Assembly (NCBI RefSeq): GCF_029269835.1
Contig: NZ_JARJBB010000002.1
Coordinates: forward strand, 496,001 to 560,000
Length of the DNA: 64,000 nucleotides
Reading direction: 5' to 3'
Source: Streptomyces tropicalis
GTDB taxonomy: Bacteria; Actinomycetota; Actinomycetes; Streptomycetales; Streptomycetaceae
The translations under genes were made by a program, and so were the position numbers. Positions 8,007 through 16,734 of this stretch are shown in pieces; position 1 is the stretch's first letter; each line of letters begins with the position of its first letter. The notes under the pieces are model-generated. The model had not been told where the DNA came from. It did no database searches and saw nothing but the letters and a program-made list of their open reading frames with translations.

Positions 8007-8780
8007 TCAGGCGACGAGCTCGCCGAAGGACTCCTCCTGGTCACGGCCGAAGCTGAGGACCTCGTCCTCGCGCAGCCGGCGCAGCGAGCGCCAGATGCTG
8101 GATTTGACCGTGCCGACGCTGATGTCGAGGATCTCCGCGATCTCCGGGTCCGTGCGGCCCTCGTAGTAGCGCAGGACCAGCATGGTGCGCTGGAGTTCGG
8201 GCAGCCGGGCCAGCGCCTGCCACAGGACCGCGCGCAGCTCGGTGCCGCGCATCGCGTCCGTGTCGCCGGGCGTCTCCGGGAGCTCCTCGGTCGGGTACTC
8301 GTTGAGCTTGCGGCGCCGCCAGGCGCTGATGTGCAGGTTCGTCATGGTGCGGCGCAGGTAGCCGCCGACGGCCGCCTTGTCGCTGATCCGGTCCCACGCC
8401 TTGTAGGTCGAGAACAGTGCGCTCTGCAGCAGGTCCTCGGCCTCGAAGCGGTCGCCGGTGAGGTGGTAGGCGGTCGCGTACAGGGAGGCGCGGCGCTCCT
8501 GCACGTAGGCGGTGAACGCCGCTTCGGCGTCCTCCGCCCGCGGCAGGGGCCGGCGCTCCCCCGAGCCCTCCCCGTACGCGGCACCCGCGTGCGCATCCCC
8601 CGTGCGGGCGTCGACCACCGTCATGTACGGCGGACGGGCCTGCGATGCGGACGCGGGGTGCTGCCGCCCGGTGCCGCGAGCGCACCCCCGCATGCTCACG
8701 GCACCGGACTTCTCCGGACCCCGGCCGTCGTGCAGACGCGTGACCACAGCGCTGGTGCTGTTGCTGTTCAGCGTGCTCAT
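8007..8780 (-). CDS. sigQ: RNA polymerase sigma factor SigQ (SigE-type ECF)
   Basis: An ECF sigma factor of 257 residues counted from the ATG at 8780 (MSTLNSNST). Region 2 is AEDLLQSALFSTYKAWDRI with the following GGYLRRTMTNLHISAWRRRK. Region 4 is LPELQRTMLVLRYYEGRTDPEIAEILDISVGTVKSSIWRSL. An unconserved N-terminal extension of about 70 residues precedes region 2. It is divergent from afsQ1, the arrangement known in S. coelicolor, where sigQ is an AfsQ1 target and influences antibiotic production. A perfect AfsQ1 box lies in the shared promoter region at 8875. Confidence 0.9.
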   Translation of the reverse strand: MSTLNSNSTSAVVTRLHDGRGPEKSGAVSMRGCARGTGRQHPASASQARPPYMTVVDARTGDAHAGAAYGEGSGERRPLPRAEDAEAAFTAYVQERRASLYATAYHLTGDRFEAEDLLQSALFSTYKAWDRISDKAAVGGYLRRTMTNLHISAWRRRKLNEYPTEELPETPGDTDAMRGTELRAVLWQALARLPELQRTMLVLRYYEGRTDPEIAEILDISVGTVKSSIWRSLRRLREDEVLSFGRDQEESFGELVA

Positions 8781-8874
8781 CTCGCGCCCCCCGTCGTGGA
8801 CTTCCGGTCGGTCCTGCTTCCCTGCCTGTGCCGAGAAGCTTGCCGCGGCCACTTCATGGCCGTGTCCGCCGACT

Positions 8875-8890
8875 GTCACAGACGTGTCAC
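8875..8890. promoter_or_regulatory. AfsQ1 binding box between sigQ and afsQ1
   Basis: GTCAC-N6-GTCAC (8875-8879 and 8886-8890) matches exactly the published AfsQ1 consensus GTnAC-N6-GTnAC. It lies 95 bases upstream of sigQ and 151 upstream of afsQ1, so one site can serve both. Two further GTCAC words occur at about 8918 and 8940, but 16 bases apart. Confidence 0.8.
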
Positions 8891-9040
8891 AGGGGTCCCG
8901 CGCGTCCCGCACCGGTCCGGTCACGGAGCGGAATGATCCGGTCACGCAGACGCACCGAGGGTGGCGACTCCTTCGCGGGAGATGTGTGGGAGCGCTCCAA
9001 GTGTCGAAACCCCGAGCCCGCATGGGCCAGAATGAGCCCC

Positions 9041-9718
9041 GTGCCTTCCCTGTTGCTGATCGAGGACGACGACGCCATCCGGACGGCCCTGGAGCTCTCG
9101 CTGACGCGCCAGGGGCACCGGGTGGCCACCGCTGCCAGCGGCGAGGACGGTCTGAAGCTGCTGCGCGAGCAGCGGCCGGACCTGATCGTGCTGGACGTGA
9201 TGCTGCCCGGCATCGACGGGTTCGAGGTGTGCCGGCGCATCCGGCGCACCGACCAGCTGCCGATCATCCTGCTGACCGCGCGCAGCGACGACATCGACGT
9301 GGTCGTCGGCCTGGAGTCCGGCGCCGACGACTACGTCGTCAAACCCGTGCAGGGCCGGGTCCTCGACGCCCGGATCCGTGCCGTGCTGCGCCGCGGCGAG
9401 CGCGAGGCGAACGACTCGGCGGCCTTCGGCAGCCTGGTCATCGACCGGGCGGCGATGACGGTGACGAAGAACGGGGAGGACCTCCAGCTCACGCCGACCG
9501 AGCTGCGGCTGCTGCTGGAGCTGAGCCGGCGGCCCGGGCAGGCGCTGTCCCGGCAGCAGCTGCTGCGGCTGGTGTGGGAGCACGACTACCTGGGCGACTC
9601 GCGCCTGGTGGACGCCTGCGTGCAGCGGCTGCGCGCCAAGGTCGAGGACGTGCCGTCCTCCCCGACGCTCATCCGCACCGTCCGCGGGGTCGGCTACCGC
9701 CTGGACAGCCCTCAGTGA
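9041..9718 (+). CDS. afsQ1: Two-component response regulator AfsQ1
   Basis: OmpR-family response regulator of 225 residues, the usual AfsQ1 length. The receiver domain has the acidic pocket EDDD (residues 8-11), phospho-acceptor Asp52 (VLDVMLPG) and Lys in VVKPVQ (near residue 102). The C-terminal winged helix carries LTPTELRLLLEL and RTVRGVGYRL. The start is the GTG at 9041, giving MPSLLLIEDD. The stop overlaps the afsQ2 start (GTGA). In S. coelicolor AfsQ1 adjusts antibiotic production and nitrogen and carbon responses and activates sigQ. Confidence 0.95.
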   Translation: MPSLLLIEDDDAIRTALELSLTRQGHRVATAASGEDGLKLLREQRPDLIVLDVMLPGIDGFEVCRRIRRTDQLPIILLTARSDDIDVVVGLESGADDYVVKPVQGRVLDARIRAVLRRGEREANDSAAFGSLVIDRAAMTVTKNGEDLQLTPTELRLLLELSRRPGQALSRQQLLRLVWEHDYLGDSRLVDACVQRLRAKVEDVPSSPTLIRTVRGVGYRLDSPQ

Positions 9719-11355
9719 CCGAGCCGCACGGGGGACTCCGCGGCTGGGCCGCGGGACGCAGGGGGACAGTGTCGCGGCTGCGCTTCACCAGCCTGCGCCT
9801 GCGCCTGGTCGTCGTCTTCGGGCTGGTGGCGCTGACCGCCGCCGTGTCCGCCTCCGGGATCGCCTACTGGCTCAACCGCGAGGCGGTGCTCACCCGCACC
9901 CAGGACGCGGTGCTGCGCGACTTCCAGCAGGAGATGCAGAACCGGGCGGGCGCGCTGCCGGTGCGGCCCACCCAGGACGAACTCCAGCACACCGCGGGGC
10001 AGATGGCGGGCAGCAGCCAGCGCTTCAGCGTGCTGCTGGTGGCGCAGGACGCGAACGGCACCACCCTGTACGGCAGCTCCGACGGCCTGAGCGGCTTCTC
10101 CCTGGAGGACGTGCCGGCCTCGCTGCGCACCGCGGTGAACCGGAAGCAGCCGGTGTCCTCCGGCAACGCCTCGCCGTACCACCTGTACTGGCAGCGCGTC
10201 ATGGAGCACGGCACCCCCTACCTCGTGGCCGGCACCCGGGTGATCGGCGGGGGCCCGACCGGCTACATGCTCAAGTCGCTGGAGCCGGAGGCCAAGGACC
10301 TCAACTCGCTGGCCTGGTCGCTCGGCATCGCCACGGCGCTGGCGCTGGTCGGCTCCGCGCTGCTCGCGCAGGCCGCGGCGACGACGGTGCTGAAGCCGGT
10401 GCACCGGCTCGGCGTGGCCGCCCGGCGGCTCGGCGAGGGCCGGCTCGACACCCGGCTGAGGGTGTCCGGGACCGACGAACTCGCCGATTTGTCAAGGACG
10501 TTCAACAACGCGGCGGAGGCACTGGAGAAGCGGGTCGCCGACATGGCCGCGCGCGACGACTCCTCCCGCCGTTTCGTGGCCGACATGTCCCACGAGCTGC
10601 GCACCCCGCTGACCGCCATCACCGCCGTGACGGAGGTGCTGGAGGAGGAGCTGGACTCCGAGAGCGGCGGCATCGACCCGATGATCGAGCCGGCCGTGCG
10701 CCTCGTCGTCAGCGAGACCCGGCGGCTGAACGACCTGGTCGAGAACCTGATGGAGGTCACCCGTTTCGACGCCGGCACCGCCCGGCTGGTCCTGGACGAC
10801 GTCGACGTCGCCGACCAGATCACCGCCTGCATCGACGCCCGCGCCTGGCTGGACGCGGTGGAGCTGGACGCGGACCGCGGGCTGCACGCCCTGCTGGACC
10901 CGCGCCGGCTGGACGTCATCCTCGCCAACCTCATCGGCAACGCGCTCAAGCACGGCGGCTCCCCGGTGCGGGTGTCGGTGCGCGAGGTCGGCGACGAGAT
11001 CGTCATCGCGGTGTCCGACCACGGACCCGGCATCCCGGAGGACGTCCTGCCGCACGTCTTCGACCGCTTCTTCAAGGCGAGCGCCTCCCGGCCCCGCTCC
11101 GAGGGCAGCGGGCTGGGCCTGTCCATCGCCATGGCCAACGCGCACATCCACGGCGGGGACATCACCGCCGCCAACTCCCCGGAGGGAGGCGCGGTGTTCA
11201 CGCTGCGGCTGCCGCGGGACACCTCCGGCGCCGGCGCGGAGCCGCAGGAAACCGGGGAGCCCGCGGAGAGCGGCGCGGAACGGGCGCGGGAGCGCGGGCA
11301 GGGCGAGAGCGGCGAGCGGGGCGCGGGCGACGGCCCCGAGGGGGAGGTCCGATGA
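9715..11355 (+). CDS. afsQ2: Sensor histidine kinase AfsQ2
   Basis: Membrane sensor kinase of 546 residues and the partner of AfsQ1. One transmembrane helix lies near residues 30-51, an extracytoplasmic sensor region at 52-198, and a second helix at 199-222, followed by a HAMP linker. The dimerisation box FVADMSHELRTPLT contains the phospho-accepting His293. The ATPase domain has the N-box NLIGNALKHGG, then DHGPGIPE and GSGLGLSI. The last 40 residues are Gly/Glu-rich and look unstructured. The GTG start overlaps the end of afsQ1, and the stop overlaps the lipoprotein start (ATGA), so the three genes form one transcript. Confidence 0.95.
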   Translation: MTEPHGGLRGWAAGRRGTVSRLRFTSLRLRLVVVFGLVALTAAVSASGIAYWLNREAVLTRTQDAVLRDFQQEMQNRAGALPVRPTQDELQHTAGQMAGSSQRFSVLLVAQDANGTTLYGSSDGLSGFSLEDVPASLRTAVNRKQPVSSGNASPYHLYWQRVMEHGTPYLVAGTRVIGGGPTGYMLKSLEPEAKDLNSLAWSLGIATALALVGSALLAQAAATTVLKPVHRLGVAARRLGEGRLDTRLRVSGTDELADLSRTFNNAAEALEKRVADMAARDDSSRRFVADMSHELRTPLTAITAVTEVLEEELDSESGGIDPMIEPAVRLVVSETRRLNDLVENLMEVTRFDAGTARLVLDDVDVADQITACIDARAWLDAVELDADRGLHALLDPRRLDVILANLIGNALKHGGSPVRVSVREVGDEIVIAVSDHGPGIPEDVLPHVFDRFFKASASRPRSEGSGLGLSIAMANAHIHGGDITAANSPEGGAVFTLRLPRDTSGAGAEPQETGEPAESGAERARERGQGESGERGAGDGPEGEVR

Positions 11356-11981
11356 GGGGGCGCAGGAGAGGCCGCGCGGCCGCGGGCGTGCGCCAGCTGC
11401 CGGCGCTGGCCGTGCTGGCCGTGCTGCTGGGCGGCTGCGGGATCCGGTCGACCGAGGTGCCGACGGACTTCGGTGCCGCGCCGTCCCGGGTGCCGTGCTC
11501 GCTGAGCGAGCCGGACGTCTCCACGCAGGCCTCGCGGGGCGTCCCCGTGCAGGTGTTCCTGCTGTGCGGCTCGTCGCTGGTGACCGTGGACCGCAGCGTG
11601 CGCGTCCCGGACGGCACGGCGGACGTGAAACGGCGGGTGATGGTGGCCCAGGGGCTGCTCGACCAGCTGGCCGAGACGCCGTCGCCGGGCGAGAGGGACG
11701 CCGGGTACACCACGGACGTGCGCGGCGGGATGTCGGTGACCGGGCCGGGCCCGGGCGACCCGGAGGACACGCTCCGGCTGAGCACCGCGCCGGCCGAGCT
11801 GACGTCGTACGCCCTCGCCCAGATCGTCTGCACCTTCTCCGACTCGGCGGCCGCCGAGGGCGACGGCTCGGTGATCCTCGGCGGACCGGCCGGCAAGGCG
11901 CCGCGCCGCTACGCGTGCACCGGCGAGGTCCGCTCCCGGCCCGGCACCACCGAGCCGCCGTCGTCCGGGGTCACCGGCTGA
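11352..11981 (+). CDS. Lipoprotein of the afsQ operon
   Basis: A 209-residue predicted lipoprotein. The N-terminus is Arg-rich, followed by a hydrophobic stretch ALAVLAVLLGGC, where LLGGC is the lipobox and the Cys (near residue 29) the acylation site. The mature protein is acidic with three further cysteines (PCSL, LLCGSS, IVCTF) that could form disulfides. It overlaps afsQ2 by four bases. The same lipoprotein follows afsQ2 in S. coelicolor, suggesting a role in signal sensing near AfsQ2 (inference). The first half loosely resembles GerMN-type domains, but I cannot confirm this. Confidence 0.85.
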   Translation: MRGRRRGRAAAGVRQLPALAVLAVLLGGCGIRSTEVPTDFGAAPSRVPCSLSEPDVSTQASRGVPVQVFLLCGSSLVTVDRSVRVPDGTADVKRRVMVAQGLLDQLAETPSPGERDAGYTTDVRGGMSVTGPGPGDPEDTLRLSTAPAELTSYALAQIVCTFSDSAAAEGDGSVILGGPAGKAPRRYACTGEVRSRPGTTEPPSSGVTG

Positions 11982-11993
11982 GTGACCGCGGGC

Positions 11994-12017
11994 GGCGCGC
12001 GGCCCCGTCCGCGCGCC
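11994..12017 (+). terminator. Hairpin after the afsQ operon
   Basis: A nine-base perfect GC stem (GGCGCGCGG and its inverse) with a six-base loop, 12 bases after the lipoprotein stop. Confidence 0.55.
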
Positions 12018-12124
12018 CTCCCGGGACCGCCCGGAGGCGGCGCGGCCTGCGGCGACAGGCGTCACGTCCGTCCCGCCCGGCACGGCGCGGAACCGATCCT
12101 GCCGGAGGCCGCGTCTTGGGGGGC

Positions 12125-12706
12125 GTGCAGCGTCAAGGCTCCATCGGCGGCTTCGCCGCGATCCACGTCCGTGTGGCCGGGGGTGTCCTCCTGGTGGCAC
12201 ACCTCGCGCTCGTCGCCTGGCTCACGCTGCGCCCACTGGACGTCCCCTGGGTACCGCCGGCGAACCTGCGGCCCCTCGCCACCGTCCGCGCCGACCTCGC
12301 CCTCGGCTGGCCTGAGGCGGCCCGGCCCCTCGGCGAGGGGCTCGCGCTGCTCGCGCCGCTGGGCGTGCTGCTGCCGGCGGCGCACGGCCGACTGCACGTG
12401 TCCCTCCTCGGCTCCCTGGTCCGCACGGTCGCGGCCGGCGCGCTGCTCTCCGTCGGCGTCGCCCTGCTCCAGACCGCGGTGCCCGGGCGGGTGGCGGACG
12501 TGGACACGCTGCTGCTGAACACCGCGGGCGTGGCCCTCGCGCACCTCGCGGTGGTGCCCGCGGCCCGTGTCCGGCTCCGCCGCCGGGCACGGCGCCGGGC
12601 GCCGACCGCCGTCCGCCCGGAGGGGCCCGCTCAGGGTCGGACCCCGACGATTGCCAGGGTCGGGATCGCTCCGTGGAGCGACGCCCCGCCGCCGTCGGCT
12701 CCGTAG
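12125..12706 (+). CDS. VanZ-family membrane protein
   Basis: A 193-residue integral membrane protein counted from the GTG at 12125. Hydrophobic helices lie near residues 14-32 (VLLVAHLALVAWLTLRP), 69-84, 95-120 and 128-145. The TLRP motif after the first helix, the NLRPL loop and DVDTLLLNTAGVALA are characteristic of VanZ-like proteins. VanZ gives low-level teicoplanin resistance in enterococci; the role of the many Streptomyces homologues is unknown. The C-terminus is Arg/Pro-rich. A neighbouring frame is also open here, but only this one gives a membrane protein. Confidence 0.75.
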   Translation: MQRQGSIGGFAAIHVRVAGGVLLVAHLALVAWLTLRPLDVPWVPPANLRPLATVRADLALGWPEAARPLGEGLALLAPLGVLLPAAHGRLHVSLLGSLVRTVAAGALLSVGVALLQTAVPGRVADVDTLLLNTAGVALAHLAVVPAARVRLRRRARRRAPTAVRPEGPAQGRTPTIARVGIAPWSDAPPPSAP

Positions 12707-12770
12707 CCTGGAGGGCAGACGAGGCAGCCGCCCGGCGGCCTCGCACCAGCAGTCCACGAAGGAGCCGGAG

Positions 12771-12971
12771 ATGACCGCACTCGTCCGTCCGACCCACGGC
12801 CGCATGATCGGCGGAGTGTGCGCAGCGCTGGCACGGCGCTTCGGCACCTCCGCGACCACGATGCGGGTGATCTTCCTGCTGTCCTGCCTGCTGCCGGGCC
12901 CGCAGTTCCTGGTCTACCTCGCGCTGTGGATCCTGCTGCCCTCCGAGGACAAGGCGCACACGGCCTGGTGA
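12771..12971 (+). CDS. PspC-domain small membrane protein
   Basis: A 66-residue PspC-type protein. The start ATG at 12771 is preceded by a GAAGGAG ribosome-binding site. The N-terminal GRMIGGVCAALARRFG is the PspC signature and is followed by one hydrophobic hairpin (VIFLLSCLLPGPQFLVYLALWILLP). PspC proteins respond to envelope stress in proteobacteria; in Streptomyces short stand-alone PspC proteins are common and mostly uncharacterised. It is preceded by VanZ and followed by a strong terminator. Confidence 0.85.
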   Translation: MTALVRPTHGRMIGGVCAALARRFGTSATTMRVIFLLSCLLPGPQFLVYLALWILLPSEDKAHTAW

Positions 12972-12990
12972 GGCCCGCCGCGCCCGGACG

Positions 12991-13030
12991 CCGTCGGGGC
13001 GCACCCGGAAGCACGGGTGCGCCCCGACGG
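12991..13030. terminator. Bidirectional terminator between convergent genes
   Basis: Perfect 16-bp stem (CCGTCGGGGCGCACCC and its inverse) with an eight-base loop, midway between the ends of the PspC gene (+) and the secreted-protein gene (-). Confidence 0.85.
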
Positions 13031-13049
13031 CATGTCCGGTGGTGCGGGC

Positions 13050-13400
13050 TCAGCCCAGCGGGACGCCGTTCACCGGCACGCCGTGGGTGGGCAGGCCCTG
13101 CAGCGGCAGCCCGCCGAGCAGACCGGTCACCGGGCGGGTCGGACCGTTCTCCAGCACGCCCCGGGCGGCCGGCTGGGCGGCGGTGAGGCCCGTCTTCAGC
13201 GCGGGCCCGGCCTGGTTCAGCGCCTGGCCGGCCGGCAGCGTCCCGGTGACGTGGTCCATCGGCAGCGCCTGGCTGACGGTGCCCAGCGCCTCCCCGGCGT
13301 CCGGTACGGCCGGCGCGGCGTTCGCGGCGCCCGCCCCGGCGGCGGCGAAGGCGGCACCGAGGGCGGCGACGCCGAGGGTCTTGGCGGCAGACTGCTTCAT
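13050..13400 (-). CDS. Small secreted protein, paralogue of the protein at 6647
   Basis: A 116-residue exported protein counted from the ATG at 13400 (MKQSAAKTLG). The signal peptide is hydrophobic VAALGAAFAAAGAGA and ends NAAPA. The mature part is rich in Gly, Leu, Pro and Ala, with LLGGLPLQGLP and HGVPVNGVPLG near the end. Its layout matches the secreted protein at 6647-7042, on the other side of the sigQ-afsQ cluster. Function unknown. Confidence 0.75.
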   Translation of the reverse strand: MKQSAAKTLGVAALGAAFAAAGAGAANAAPAVPDAGEALGTVSQALPMDHVTGTLPAGQALNQAGPALKTGLTAAQPAARGVLENGPTRPVTGLLGGLPLQGLPTHGVPVNGVPLG

Positions 13401-13527
13401 CAAAATGCGTCCTTGCATGGATGACGGGGAACTGAGCGGTCCACGACCGTAAACACGCCGACCCGCCCGCCGCAAACATCGAAATGCGGACGGATGGTGA
13501 ATCCCGTCCGCATTCCATATTCCCCGA

Positions 13528-14691
13528 TCAGCCGTCTGCGGCCACAGAACTCCTGGTCGAGGCGGTCTGCTGAAACAGCCATTCGGATTTCAGCTCCGCA
13601 TACCCTGGCTTGATCACGTCATTGATCATGGCCAGTCGTTCATCGAAAGGAATGAACGCTGATTTCATCGCATTGACGGAGAACCACTGCATGTCGTCGA
13701 GCGTGCAGCCGAACGTCTCGACAAGGTGCTCGAATTCGCGGCTCATGCTGGTGTGGGACATGAGCCGGTTGTCGGTGTTGACCGTGACCCGGAAGTGCAG
13801 GCGCCGCAGCAGCCCGATCGGGTGCTCGGCGTAGGAGGATGCGGCGCCGGTCTGGAGGTTGGAGCTGGGGCACATCTCCAGCGGGACGCGCTTGTCGCGG
13901 ACGTAGGAGGCCAGACGCCCCAGCCGGACCGTTCCGTCCTCGGCGACCTCGATGTCGTCGATGATGCGCACCCCGTGCCCGAGCCGGTCCGCCCCGCACC
14001 ACTGGAGCGCCTGCCAGATGGAGGGCAGGCCGAAGGCCTCGCCGGCGTGGATCGTGAAGTGGTTGTTCTCGCGCTTCAGGTACTCGAAGGCGTCGAGGTG
14101 CCGGGTGGGCGGGTGGCCGGCCTCGGCCCCGGCGATGTCGAAGCCGACGACGCCCATGTCGCGGTAGCGGTTGGCGAGTTCGGCGATCTCCAGGGCGCGG
14201 GCGGCGTGCCGCATGGCGGTGAGCAGGGCGCCGACGCGGATGCGGCGGCCCTGCGCGCGGGCGAGGCGCTCTCCCTCCCGGAACCCCTCGTTGACGGCCT
14301 CGACGACCTCCTCCAGGGTGAGCCCGCCCTCCAGGTGCTGCTCCGGGGCGTAGCGCACCTCGGCGTAGACGACGCCGTCCTCGGCGAGGTCCTCGGCGCA
14401 CTCGCGGGCGACGCGGACGAGCGCGTCCCGGGTCTGCATCACGCCGACGGTGTGCGAGAAGGTCTCCAAGTACCGCTCCAGGGAACCGGAGTCGGCCGCC
14501 TCTCGGAACCACAGGCCGAGCTTGTCCGGGTCGTGGTCGGGGAGTTGGGAGTAGCCCGACGCGCGGGCGAGGTCGACGACGGTGCCGGGGCGGAGGCCGC
14601 CGTCGAGATGGTCGTGCAGCAGAACCTTCGGCGCCCGGCGGATCTGTTCCGAGGTCGGGGTGCTCCCCCCGTGGGCAATCTGGCTCGTCAT
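13528..14691 (-). CDS. add: Adenosine deaminase
   Basis: Zinc-dependent deamination of adenosine and deoxyadenosine to inosine and deoxyinosine in the cytosol. The 387-residue protein has the metal pair His26 and His28 (LLHDHLDG), His215 and catalytic Glu218 (HAGEAFG), His239 (LGHG) and Asp307 (NTDNRL), the complete active site. The ATG at 14691 is well placed. A perfect CTACGCGCGTAG palindrome lies 17 bases upstream of it, tying the gene to the nucleoside regulon. The 127-bp gap to the gene downstream holds only AT-richer sequence. Confidence 0.95.
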   Translation of the reverse strand: MTSQIAHGGSTPTSEQIRRAPKVLLHDHLDGGLRPGTVVDLARASGYSQLPDHDPDKLGLWFREAADSGSLERYLETFSHTVGVMQTRDALVRVARECAEDLAEDGVVYAEVRYAPEQHLEGGLTLEEVVEAVNEGFREGERLARAQGRRIRVGALLTAMRHAARALEIAELANRYRDMGVVGFDIAGAEAGHPPTRHLDAFEYLKRENNHFTIHAGEAFGLPSIWQALQWCGADRLGHGVRIIDDIEVAEDGTVRLGRLASYVRDKRVPLEMCPSSNLQTGAASSYAEHPIGLLRRLHFRVTVNTDNRLMSHTSMSREFEHLVETFGCTLDDMQWFSVNAMKSAFIPFDERLAMINDVIKPGYAELKSEWLFQQTASTRSSVAADG

Positions 14692-14707
14692 TTCCGCACT
14701 CTAACTC

Positions 14708-14719
14708 CTACGCGCGTAG
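14708..14719. promoter_or_regulatory. Nucleoside-regulon operator upstream of add
   Basis: Perfect 12-bp palindrome CTACGCGCGTAG, identical to the copies upstream of deoC and the nucleoside ABC operon. A GTGTACAC palindrome lies 9 bases further upstream of add (14729-14736), and GTGTACA also stands before the deoC copy. Confidence 0.65.
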
Positions 14720-14804
14720 ATCGTCGGGTGTACACATCCGCCGATACGTAACGGTGACCGCACGGACGGGTGGCGTACACCGACGCTTCTGAGACTGTTC
14801 TGTC

Positions 14805-15566
14805 ATGGCACAGGAAGCGACGCCGGTGCGCACCGCCCGGCTGGGGAGGACGCTCGGCCCGGAGCCGGCGGCGGTGAGCGGAGTGGTGCTGCTGCTCCCC
14901 GGCGGCGAGCCGGTCTCCGGACGCAGGTCCGCGCCGGTGCTGGCGACGGCCGCGGTGCGCGCGCTGGGACGCCGGCTGGCCCGGGCGGCCCGGGACGAGG
15001 GACTGGCGGCGCACGTCGTGCACTACCGCTGCCGCGGCTGGAACGGCAGCGAGGCCCATCTCGCCCGCGACGCCGCCTGGGCCGCCGACGAGGCCGTACG
15101 GCGCTACGGCGACGTGCCGGTGTGCCTGGCGGGCCTCGGCATGGGCGGCCGGGCCGCGCTGCACGCGGGCGGGCACGAGGCCGTCAACTCCGTGGTGGCC
15201 CTCGCCCCCTGGCTGCCGGAGGACGACGTGGCCGCCTCCCCCGAACCGGTGAAGCAGCTCGTCGGGCGCCGGGTGCTGATCGTGCACGGCACCAACGACG
15301 AGCGCACCGACCCCGAGCTGTCCTTCCGGTTCGCGGCGCGCGCGAAGAAGGCGAACCGGGACGTGTGCCGCTTCGAAGTGCACGCCGACGGCCACGGGTT
15401 GCACCAGTACCGCGACGAAGTCGTCTCCCTGACCGCGGACTTCGTCCTGGGGACGCTCTTCGCCCGGTCCTTCTCGCGTCCGGTCCAGGACGCGCTGGCG
15501 GCCCCGCCCCCGCTGGGCCTGCGGATGCCGCTGGCCGCCGGCTTCGGCAGGACGCTGCACCGGTAG
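14805..15566 (+). CDS. Alpha/beta-hydrolase-fold protein lacking the nucleophile serine
   Basis: A 253-residue protein of the dienelactone-hydrolase-like alpha/beta fold. The core shows an oxyanion region VVLLLPGG, an acid residue in IVHGTNDERTD (near residue 170) and a histidine in ADGHGLHQY (near residue 201). The nucleophile elbow, normally GxSxG, reads GLGMG, so glycine stands where serine should be. It may be inactive as an esterase or use a different chemistry. It starts at ATG 14805, divergent from add and about 85 bases from the add operator. Confidence 0.75.
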   Translation: MAQEATPVRTARLGRTLGPEPAAVSGVVLLLPGGEPVSGRRSAPVLATAAVRALGRRLARAARDEGLAAHVVHYRCRGWNGSEAHLARDAAWAADEAVRRYGDVPVCLAGLGMGGRAALHAGGHEAVNSVVALAPWLPEDDVAASPEPVKQLVGRRVLIVHGTNDERTDPELSFRFAARAKKANRDVCRFEVHADGHGLHQYRDEVVSLTADFVLGTLFARSFSRPVQDALAAPPPLGLRMPLAAGFGRTLHR

Positions 15567-15642
15567 GCGGCGCGCACGGGCCGGACCGGACGGCACGGCG
15601 GGTTTCCGGGCCCCGGGGCGGGGCGGCCGAGCCGGGGTCCGG

Positions 15643-15700
15643 GCGCGCGGCCGGGGACCGGGGCGGCGGGGCAGGGCGCGCGGGCCGGGGACCGGGGCGG
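15643..15700. repeat. Short GC-rich direct repeat before the LysR stop
   Basis: The word GCCGGGGACCGGGGCGG, with a GCGCG-rich lead, occurs twice about 34 bases apart. The second copy touches the stop codon of the LysR gene. Probably slippage in a convergent intergenic gap. Confidence 0.4.
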
Positions 15701-16672
15701 TCACGGGAGCAGGTGGCCCCGCCGGGAGAGCAGGAACTTCTTGAAGGCGGCCACCGGCGGCGTGTCCGGGTGCCCCTCGCGCCAGGCGACGCCGATCTCG
15801 CGCACCGCGCGCGGCTCGGTGACCGTCAGCTCGGCCACACCGGGCCGTGGGACCGCCGGCGGCGGCAGCAGCGCGACGCCGAGTCCCGCGGCGACGAGCC
15901 CGCGCAGCGTCTCCGCCTCCTCCCCCTCGAAGGCCACCCGCGGGGTGAACCCCGCCTCGCGGCACAGGTCGTCGGTGATGCGGCGCAGGCCGTAGCCCGG
16001 CTCCAGGGTCACGAAGGTGTCCTCGGCGGCCTCCGCCAGCCGCACCCGGCGCCGGGCGGCCAGGCGGTGGTCTGCCGGGACCACGAGGCGCAGCTTCTGC
16101 TCGTCCAGGCGGCGGGCGACGAGATCGGGCGCGTCCGGGACGGGGGACGTCAGGCACAGGTCCAGCTCGCCGGCGCGCAGCCCCTCCAGCATCGCCTCGC
16201 CGTAGTTCTGCACGAGGCCGAAGCGGACCCGGGGGTGGTCGGCGCGGAAGGCCTGGAGCAGGCCGGGGACGGTCTCCGCGCCCATGGTGTGCAGGAAGCC
16301 GAAGGCCACCTTGCCCGCGGCCGGGTCGGCGTCGGCGCGGGCCTCCTCGGCGCCCCGCTCGATCTCGGCGAGGGCCCGTTCGACGAAGCCGAGGAACCTG
16401 CGCCCGGCGGGGGTGAGGGACACCGTCCGCCCGTGCCGGGCGAACAGGTCGACGCCGAGGTCCTCCTCCAGCCGGACCAGGGCCCGGGAGAGGGTGGACT
16501 GCGGGACCTGCATCTCCTGGGCGGCCCTGGTCACGTGCTCGGTGCGGGCGACCCCGGCGAAGTGGGCGAGGCGCGGCGCGAGCAGCAGCGCGGTCTCCGC
16601 ACTGCTGCGTTCGATGTCTTCTGTGTCACCGGACGGTGACAGGCGATCCCGTGACCTCATCTGATGCACCAT
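15701..16672 (-). CDS. LysR-family transcriptional regulator
   Basis: A 323-residue regulator. The N-terminal winged helix-turn-helix is near residues 33-90 (HVTRAAQEMQVPQSTLSRALVRLEEDLGVDLFARHGRTV). The effector domain is of the periplasmic-binding type, with FGLVQNYGEAML and GVALLPPPA. The start is the ATG at 16672; another in-frame ATG lies at 16660. It is divergent from an MFS exporter 62 bases away, the usual layout in which the regulator controls the transporter. An inverted ATGCAC/GTGCAT pair lies in the shared gap. Effector unknown. Confidence 0.9.
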   Translation of the reverse strand: MVHQMRSRDRLSPSGDTEDIERSSAETALLLAPRLAHFAGVARTEHVTRAAQEMQVPQSTLSRALVRLEEDLGVDLFARHGRTVSLTPAGRRFLGFVERALAEIERGAEEARADADPAAGKVAFGFLHTMGAETVPGLLQAFRADHPRVRFGLVQNYGEAMLEGLRAGELDLCLTSPVPDAPDLVARRLDEQKLRLVVPADHRLAARRRVRLAEAAEDTFVTLEPGYGLRRITDDLCREAGFTPRVAFEGEEAETLRGLVAAGLGVALLPPPAVPRPGVAELTVTEPRAVREIGVAWREGHPDTPPVAAFKKFLLSRRGHLLP

Positions 16673-16734
16673 AGGAACGATTATGCCCAGTCCGTGCATT
16701 GGACGGATGAACGGCGCCTGCCTACCGTCGAAGC

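Noticed and set aside
11982..12518. Alternative frame over the VanZ gene
   Set aside because: It is Arg/Ser/Pro-rich with no helices, while the chosen frame gives a clear membrane protein with VanZ motifs.
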